Shown: piece after piece, positions 58,096-64,000 of the stretch
Layout: each line of letters opens with the position of its first letter
Numbering within the stretch: the stretch's first letter is position 1
Assembly (NCBI RefSeq): GCF_022605165.1
Contig: NC_063071.1
Location: 2,170,001 to 2,234,000 of the forward strand
From: Purpureocillium takamizusanense
Taxonomy: Eukaryota; Ascomycota; Sordariomycetes; Hypocreales; Ophiocordycipitaceae
Direction of reading: 5' to 3'
Length of the DNA stretch: 64,000 bases
The notes under the pieces: model-generated
Databases searched by the model: none
What the model was told of the DNA's origin: nothing
What the model saw: only the letters and a program-made list of their open reading frames with translations
Program-made: the position numbers and the translations under genes

Positions 58096-59298
58096 ATGTC
58101 CGCCTCGGTCAACGAAATCTTCTTCGGCGCCTCCGTGGCCGCGGTCCGCCGCAACAGCAGCCTGCGCGTCTACGAGACCGACGTGTCCGGCGGCATCCGC
58201 GAGGCCCAGTACGAGGGCAAGTGGACCGGCGGCACGTCCTCCAACGTCATCGCCACGGGAAAGATCGGCACCCCCGTGGCGGCGACCAACCTCGAGTTCC
58301 ACTCGATCCGCGTCTACTACGTGGGCGCGGACAACAAGGTCAAGGAGGCCGCCTACGACAGCGGCAAGGGCTGGGTGAGTTTTGACCCCCCTTTAGGGCT
58401 TCTTTCATGTAAAAAGTGCTGGCTGGCTGACAACCCTGGTGGCCCCCATGGGGCGCGGATATATATATACAGTACAACGGCGACCTGAGCAGGGCAGACT
58501 TTGCCGTTGCTCCGTACTCGGGCGTCTCGGCCGTCTTCCTCGGCGGCCACAGCATCCTGCGCGTCTACGGACAGCTCCCCAACGACACCATCCAGGAGTG
58601 GTGCTGTGCGTTCTTTCCCCTCCCATCCGCCCCAGTAGCGCGCGGGGGACGAGTTCCGCGTTACTTGGAAAGAAACCCCGTGTATCCTTGAGAGAGCCAA
58701 CCACCAACATGTTCACGTTTCACGTAGGGGACAACAACGGCAAGTGGACGGTCGGCACCAACCTCGGCGCCGCCTTCCCCGGCAGCTCCATCGCTGCGAC
58801 GACCTGGGGCGGCTCGCCCTACCACATCCGGTATGTAAACTCCCCCGCCCCTCTCCTAGCCAAGTATATATATATACATGTGCTTTTTTCGCTGAATTTG
58901 AATCATTCCGCAGCGTCTACTACCAGGACACCAACCTCAACATCGTCGAAAAGGCCTGGGACGGCAAGGGCTGGTACAACGGCGGCTTCCACGTGCCCAA
59001 CAAGGTGCCGCGCGCGCCGCTGGGCGTCACCTCGTGGGGCGAGGGCAACAGCCTGGGCATCCGCGTCTACTACGGCACGGCGGCCAACGTGATCAAGGAG
59101 AAGGGCTGGGACGGCAGCAGCGGCGGCTGGTACGACGGTGGCTTCTCGCAGGACTCGATCCCGGGCTCCCGCGTCGCCGCCATCCCCCTGCCCATCCTGC
59201 GCGTCTACCTGCAGAACGGCACCGAAGGCACCGGCGTCACCGAGTTCGCCTGGAACGACAAGTGGGTCGTGGGCAAGGACGCTCTGCCGCCTGCTTAG
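58096..59298 (+). CDS. Fucose-specific-lectin-like six-bladed beta-propeller
   Basis: Four exons: 58096-58374, 58473-58605, 58728-58830 and 58914-59298; 299 residues. The sequence resembles the AAL/FleA family, whose members bind fucosylated glycans with six blades. Six copies of an RVY motif mark the six blades: SLRVYETD, SIRVYYVG, ILRVYGQL, HIRVYYQD, GIRVYYGT and ILRVYLQN. Each is followed by an acidic or Trp-containing turn such as EAQYEGKWTGG, KEAAYDSGKGWYNG and IVEKAWDGKGWYNGG, where the family places its Arg/Glu/Trp sugar contacts. There is no signal peptide, as in the known fungal members. The introns carry TA repeats (ATATATATAC) close to the acceptors of introns 1 and 3. Fucose specificity is inferred from family resemblance. 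Confidence 0.92.
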
Positions 59299-59715
59299 GT
59301 TTAGTTATCTCAGTTAGCCGAGGCGGCGAGGAGGCACTGACCCCGTGAGGATGCGGCTCGTGATGAGCTCGGGTGCCGTGTGTGTGTGTGGAAAGGGGGA
59401 AGACTCGCGGCAAGAATTGGAGCAAACTTGCACAGCCAAACATGGGTGGACGAAGATATAAAAAGGCAAATGAGAGAGAAGCACAGATATGGAAAAAGTT
59501 GCTCGAGTACCGTAGCGCTACATCGGAGACAACAATTGCTTGCCGCCATCGCCCAGACCGCCTGGTATGTGTTGCGTCTTGGCCGTGAGCTGTCTAGTTG
59601 TTGTACAGAGAGGAATCCTCAAACTCCATGTTGGTCTATGCCGCGCTCCCCCGTCTATACACTCTTCTCATCTTTTCCCTACATCACATCGTACAGTTGT
59701 AATTCTGAGTCTGCC
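59299..59715. other. Convergent 3' region between lectin gene and COQ8
   Basis: About 417 bases with no recognisable gene. AT-rich near 59455-59480. Confidence 0.5.
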
Positions 59716-61890
59716 CTATTGTTGCACGTAGCCCGACTTGCCTATGGCGTTGACAAAGAGCTCGCGGCACGGGACCTTGGAGCCGAGCTTGGCGCACAGC
59801 AGGAACGCGCCGCTCAGCTTGCGGTGGAGGCTGTACGTCTCTTCGGGCGGCGGGGCCAGACGCTCGTTGAGCATGAGCGGGATGAGCGCCTTGACGCGCT
59901 CCGTGATGGTCTGGTCCTTGAAGTCGTAGACGGCGGGCGCCGACTCGAGGAAGGGCTCCGCAATGGTCAACACCGAGTCGACATGCGCGTCGAGCATCGC
60001 CTTGCTCTCGTGGCCCGTCAGGTAGCCGAGGCTCTCCGACAGGACGCGCACGCGCTCGCGATCGCCGCGCGAGGCCCCCTCGAGCAGCTGCACGTACTCG
60101 CGCACAAACTCCTCCGGGTACTCGCGCGACGCGCCAAAGTCGAGCAGCTCGAGCTTGTTGATGGCCGCGTTGTACAGGAAGTTGGTCCAGTTGGGGTCTG
60201 TCTGCATGAAGCGGAACTCGGTGATTTCGCGCAGGCAGAGCCGCATGATCTGCGTGCCGATCCAGTCGCGCTGCGCTTGCGTGAACGAGGCCACTCGTGT
60301 GACGCCGATGCCGTCCATAAAGTCCATGGTGAGCACCTGCTTGCCCGAAGCCTCGAGGTGGACGTCGGGCGCCAGGAACACGTCCTCCTCGCCCTTGAGC
60401 AGGCCCTTGTAGCGAATCGCGCACTGCGCCTCGCGCTCGTAGTCGCACTCCCATCCCAGCTCCAGCCTGGCGTTGTCGATGGTTTTGTTGAGGTACAGGC
60501 CCTTGGGCAGCAGTTTCGTGGCGTTGAGCAGGATGCCCAGATTGTCGAGATCCGAGTTGATGGAGTCGGCAACGCCGGGGAACTGGATCTTGACGGCCAC
60601 TCGCTTGCCGTTGGACTTGAGCACCGCCTTGTGCACCTGCCCGATCGACGCGGCCGCGATGGGCGTCTCCTCGAATTCGCTGAAGAGGCCACGCCAGTCT
60701 TCGCCCAGGTTGCTCACCAGCACCCGGTCCCGCTGCCACGCGGGCATGTAGTCGGCGCGGTCCTGCACTCTCTGCAGAACCTCCTGGATCGGCGCCGGCA
60801 GCATCTTGGAGTCCTGGAAGCTCATCATCTGGCCCATCTTGAGGGCGGCGCCCCGCATGCGCGATAGTTTAGCCACCAACCGCTCCATGTTCTTGCCGCT
60901 CAGAAGCACCGAGCCTTGGCCACCGCCGCCAAAGGCTCTGCTGACCGTCTCTGTCATGGCGCCCCCGAGCATGCCGGCGGCGAGCCCTCCGTAGTTCCAG
61001 ATGCGGCTAAACCGGGATGCCGGTACCTTGGATTCGCGCAGCTTGTAGGCGGGTGCGGGAGTCGCGTCATCGCCTACCAGGTCTTTGGCAATGTCAGTCG
61101 TCTCCTGATCCACTGTGGCCGTGCCTGTCTCGACAGGGCCCGCGACCTCTGGTGTGGGTTCCGGCGTAGGCCCTGGTGCAGGCTTCGGAGTAGACTCTGC
61201 TATGAACGGCCGTGTGCCTTGCGGCGGAGGAGAAGCGCGTGGCTCCCTGGTGGCATCAGCGACTTCGTCACCATGGGGAACGACGTTGGGCGTCGCATTA
61301 ATATCAACCGGCGGCGGTCTTGGCCAGTACCGCAAAGGGTGCTCCTTTGCTGCCCCCCCTGCTCCTGGCACCTGCCGCTTTATCCCCGCAGCCTTTTGCT
61401 TCTTCAAGGACTCCAATATCTTGGACCCGCGGGTTGTGTGGAAGATGTTGACGTCAACGCCCGGTGGCAGCTCCACGTCTGCCGCCGCGTCCTTGTTCGC
61501 CGCGGCAGCCAGCTGCTGAGCAGCGACAGCGAAGCCCTCGGCTGCTGTGCTGGGTCTGCCGCTTGTCGTCTCGTCTATCGATCTCGGCGCAGGCGGTTCC
61601 CGCGGTGTAGTTCGGCTCGAGGCCGCATCCGCGAGGGACGAATCTTGTTCCTCCACCGACCGCTCATGTTGCGCTCTCTCGCCCTCTCTCTGGCCGCTTG
61701 AGCTCTCCTTGCTTTCAGTCGAAGCCTCCCCTGCCGGCGTGGACTTCGACTCTCTCCATTTTGCCGCGACGCTCGATGTTCTGCCGTATGCGTCCCACTG
61801 CCGGCTGCGGAGGGCAATGTGCTTGGACGCGACGGACCGCGAGGCGTTGAGCAGCGCCGCCGCGTCAATCACCAAGTCCACGAGCCTCAT
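59716..61890 (-). CDS. COQ8: Atypical kinase COQ8 (ADCK3/ABC1 family)
   Basis: One exon; 724 residues from ATG 61890. Coq8 is a mitochondrial UbiB-family ATPase/kinase needed for coenzyme Q biosynthesis. The N-terminus (LVDLVIDAAALLNASRSVASKH) is helical and fits the fungal protein start. A long disordered region (about residues 60-285) is rich in Ser, Glu, Pro and Thr. The UbiB core begins with WNYGGLAAGMLGGAM and contains the signature KMGQ motif at about 351-354 (ALKMGQMMSFQDS), then AAASIGQVHKA (the Ala-rich loop), VAVKIQFPGVADSI, the ECDYEREA stretch, and TDPNWTNFLYN plus LLDFGASREY in place of HRD/DFG. The ATG at 61890 is chosen because earlier in-frame codons are not ATG. The 230-residue linker is long for the family. 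Confidence 0.94.
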   Translation of the reverse strand: MRLVDLVIDAAALLNASRSVASKHIALRSRQWDAYGRTSSVAAKWRESKSTPAGEASTESKESSSGQREGERAQHERSVEEQDSSLADAASSRTTPREPPAPRSIDETTSGRPSTAAEGFAVAAQQLAAAANKDAAADVELPPGVDVNIFHTTRGSKILESLKKQKAAGIKRQVPGAGGAAKEHPLRYWPRPPPVDINATPNVVPHGDEVADATREPRASPPPQGTRPFIAESTPKPAPGPTPEPTPEVAGPVETGTATVDQETTDIAKDLVGDDATPAPAYKLRESKVPASRFSRIWNYGGLAAGMLGGAMTETVSRAFGGGGQGSVLLSGKNMERLVAKLSRMRGAALKMGQMMSFQDSKMLPAPIQEVLQRVQDRADYMPAWQRDRVLVSNLGEDWRGLFSEFEETPIAAASIGQVHKAVLKSNGKRVAVKIQFPGVADSINSDLDNLGILLNATKLLPKGLYLNKTIDNARLELGWECDYEREAQCAIRYKGLLKGEEDVFLAPDVHLEASGKQVLTMDFMDGIGVTRVASFTQAQRDWIGTQIMRLCLREITEFRFMQTDPNWTNFLYNAAINKLELLDFGASREYPEEFVREYVQLLEGASRGDRERVRVLSESLGYLTGHESKAMLDAHVDSVLTIAEPFLESAPAVYDFKDQTITERVKALIPLMLNERLAPPPEETYSLHRKLSGAFLLCAKLGSKVPCRELFVNAIGKSGYVQQ

Positions 61891-62460
61891 GAGGACTGGG
61901 CCGCCTTTGAACGCCGGGCGCACATCGACAATTGGGTCGGTTTGGTGTCGATAATGGTCGCAGCAAATCCGGTAGATGGGTCGATGGGAGCTGCTAATCC
62001 ACAGCGGAAATGGTTGACGTCGTATGCAGCTAAAGGGGCGTGCACGCCGCGACCCCGTTCAGTTTCTATGATGCCGAACCTGCGGACAAATATGCTCTCC
62101 TTGAGCCAAGTCTGTGTACTAATCTACTGAGCTAGACCGATTCAGGTCCCTAGAGGGTATCGTCTTTAGAGTATGAATTCGCGTCTCTTGGTATACGCTT
62201 GAAAAAAAGACTAGTACGAAGTACGCTCGGGTGTGCCCGCAGCTTGATGCAACCCGGACGCGCCGGAGCTCGGCATTCTGTCACCATCATCTATCGACGC
62301 TCTCGCGAGAAGTGTCTGTCCATAGCAGCCCTGTCTATAATATCCGTGTCAATGTAAACGCCCTATCCAAAAATTGCACCCAATCCCTACCCGCGCCCCT
62401 GGATGCACCGTGTTAAACGCCAGTGAAATGCCATCATCATCTTCCCAGGCGTGCGTGCCT
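61891..62460. other. Spacer between COQ8 and ESS2
   Basis: About 570 bases, the promoter side of COQ8 and 3' region of ESS2, both on the minus strand. AT-rich around 62145-62220. No gene seen. Confidence 0.5.
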
Positions 62461-63795
62461 TCACTTCCGCTGCGAACTCGGTGTAGTGACGCCCTTCAGT
62501 AAAGAGCCCCTGGGTCGCATTGGCGTTGATATGCCAAAGGAGCTGCCGGGCGTTTTGTTCTTTGCGGTCCCCATCGAGCTCCATAGCCTCTGTGCTGCCG
62601 GCGTGAGGTCCCCTGAAACACGCGGGCTGCTGGGAAACTTCGGGACTGGTGTCTTCGTGACCTTGCCCGTGAAGCCCTTTGTAGATGACTCCTTATTGGA
62701 CTTTGCGATCCGCTCGACCATCTGCTCATGAAGCGACTCCCGCTTCCTCGGTTCCTGAACCTTGAAGGGATTGTGCAAATCGCCTGGCCCCAGGTCGATG
62801 AGCGGCGGTGTCGTACCCAGCTCAGACTCATTGTCGTCGATAAAAGCGTAGCCTCTGACCCTCGGCGTTTCGCCTCCTCCGTCGACGCTCGAATCCTGAT
62901 ATTGCTGCCGTGGCCTACCTGCAATCGCATCGCGGACAGACGACAAGGTCGGTGATGGAGGACGCTGCGGGACATGAGGCTGAGGGATTCTAGTATTCTC
63001 CAGCACGATAGTCTTGGGTGCCATCCGAGATGCCTCCTCCGCCCGCTGAGCAACCGTGGCGACGCCATCGCCCAGCTCGTCTGGCGCAAACATCAGGCCG
63101 TTCCTCGGGTTCGCGTTCCAGGAGTCGGGACGTGCAGGGCGGTCGTCCGAGTCCTTGATAGCAAGGCGATCGCGCTTGATGAAGCCATCGTCAATGAGTT
63201 TGCCGGTCTCGGCCAGTTTATCGGTGACTTCTTTCTGCTTGATCATTTGCTTCGACGGGAGCTTGTTGCTGTTCCACATCCAGGCGTTCCTGTCGGCCCT
63301 CTTCTGGTTCTGTTTGTCGACCAGCTTGTAGAAACTTTCGTTGTCTTCGCTCGTGTAAGTCGACTGAAACTTGGTGAGGCTCATGTTAGAGCCTGGCGCT
63401 GGCTTGTCTATGGTAGCAGCAGTCGACGCTATCGAAGCGGGCGTGTCTCCCGCGTACGTGCTTGGGGTTCGTCCGCCTGCCTGTGTTGCGCTCGCTCGAA
63501 AGGGTGTCCTGCGCCGCCCCGGTGTCATAGCTTCCTGCAAAACTCTACCCGCGCTGGCGATTTGGATAGGGTCTCTCGACTCCACGGCATTCAGGTAGTC
63601 GCTTTGGAGGGACGCCACCTCGATGCCGGGGAAGTAGTCTCTGGCAATAATGTGCGCCAATGTGTCGGTGTAATCATCTTCAGCCAGGACTTGTCGGGGG
63701 CGCTTGATCTTCTTGACCTGCGGCGGAGGCGGCATGAGGTCTGTATCGGTCCTCTTGCGCACCAGCGCGTTGGACTGGGACGGGGTAGCATCCAT
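62461..63795 (-). CDS. ESS2: ES2/DGCR14-like splicing-associated nuclear protein
   Basis: One exon; 444 residues from ATG 63795 to stop 62461. ES2 proteins are nuclear, associate with the catalytic spliceosome (C complex), and are largely disordered. The start motif MDATPSQSNALVRKRTDTDLMPPPP is read in parts and is followed by KKIKRPRQVLAEDDYTDTL and IIARDYFPGIEV, the hallmark of the family. LQEAMTPGRRRTPFRA, LTKFQSTYTSEDNESF and WMWNSNKLPSKQMI-like stretches continue, then RNGLMFAPDEL and the C-terminal TPAAQRLWSSMG. The frame is open upstream of 63795 but there is no earlier ATG in it. Sits in tandem behind COQ8. Confidence 0.92.
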   Translation of the reverse strand: MDATPSQSNALVRKRTDTDLMPPPPQVKKIKRPRQVLAEDDYTDTLAHIIARDYFPGIEVASLQSDYLNAVESRDPIQIASAGRVLQEAMTPGRRRTPFRASATQAGGRTPSTYAGDTPASIASTAATIDKPAPGSNMSLTKFQSTYTSEDNESFYKLVDKQNQKRADRNAWMWNSNKLPSKQMIKQKEVTDKLAETGKLIDDGFIKRDRLAIKDSDDRPARPDSWNANPRNGLMFAPDELGDGVATVAQRAEEASRMAPKTIVLENTRIPQPHVPQRPPSPTLSSVRDAIAGRPRQQYQDSSVDGGGETPRVRGYAFIDDNESELGTTPPLIDLGPGDLHNPFKVQEPRKRESLHEQMVERIAKSNKESSTKGFTGKVTKTPVPKFPSSPRVSGDLTPAAQRLWSSMGTAKNKTPGSSFGISTPMRPRGSLLKGVTTPSSQRK

Positions 63796-64000
63796 GATGG
63801 GGGTCTGGGTGACTTTGGCGGCTAATGGTGCGCTCAAGCCGCGGGCATCATCAAGTCCCTAGCCACACACGCGCGGCACGCGAAGACGAGGCCCAGATCC
63901 CCTCCGATGCTGTTGGAGGGCCTCGTAGGGGCATGTGCAGAATTGGAAAGCGTTTGTCGAAGGCGATTTGCCAGCGAGGCGATGCGGCGTTGAGGAGCAG
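63796..64000. other. Upstream region of ESS2, cut by window edge
   Basis: 205 bases to the right end, promoter side of ESS2. Nothing recognisable. Confidence 0.4.

Noticed and set aside
59380..60867. 495-codon plus-strand frame opposite COQ8
   Set aside because: Antisense shadow with Leu/Glu/Arg/Val/Asp repeats; COQ8 motifs are clear on the other strand.

Overview
The window looks like nuclear chromosomal DNA of a filamentous ascomycete (Pezizomycotina), most likely a Sordariomycete and plausibly Hypocreales. The evidence is short GT-AG introns (about 50-250 nt) with CTAAC/CTGAC branch points, CA-rich ATG contexts, a full set of single-copy housekeeping genes whose proteins resemble filamentous-fungal orthologues, CT-rich promoters, and the GGTACCTAGGTA-type palindromes that recur between genes. 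No prokaryotic operon, plasmid, phage, CRISPR array, rRNA or convincing tRNA was seen. Species cannot be fixed by eye.

I support 21 protein-coding genes, most rebuilt exon by exon. In order: the 3' end of a questin-oxidase-like gene (+, cut by the window edge); PWP2 (-); a Cdc12/AspC septin (+); a mitochondrial PDK/BCKDK-family kinase (-); a USP7/Ubp15 deubiquitinase (+); a cytosolic type-I asparaginase with ankyrin repeats (-); the BUR1/SGV1 kinase (+); a small membrane protein of unknown function containing a 15-nt micro-exon (-); the AMPK/Snf1 beta subunit (+); KAE1 (-); EPL1 (-); calcineurin B (+); a Ser/Gln-rich protein of unknown function (-); mitochondrial ribosomal protein uS9m (-); eEF1B-gamma (+); an FCP1/NIF-type HAD phosphatase-like protein (-); RRP36 (+); a small secreted cysteine-rich protein (-); a six-bladed fucose-specific-lectin-like protein (+); COQ8 (-); and ESS2 (-). 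Strands alternate almost perfectly, so most spacers are either shared divergent promoters or convergent 3' regions.

Grouped by role, the genes cover ribosome biogenesis and translation (PWP2, RRP36, uS9m, eEF1B-gamma), chromatin, transcription and splicing (EPL1, BUR1, ESS2), signalling (calcineurin B, AMPK beta), mitochondrial metabolism (PDK/BCKDK kinase, COQ8), tRNA modification (KAE1), ubiquitin removal (USP7) and septation (septin). The accessory or niche-related genes are the questin-oxidase-like fragment at the left edge and, at 54-59 kb, the secreted cysteine-rich protein facing the lectin across a 3-kb repeat-rich spacer.

Two long stretches, about 33.4-39.5 kb and 40.7-47.3 kb, show no convincing gene and flank the unknown Ser/Gln-rich protein. 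A dispersed repeat of about 120 bp occurs three times: once after calcineurin B and twice in tandem after RRP36. Two spacers (9.8-10.0 kb minus strand and 28.3-28.6 kb plus strand) contain coding-like pieces that I could not resolve into genes.
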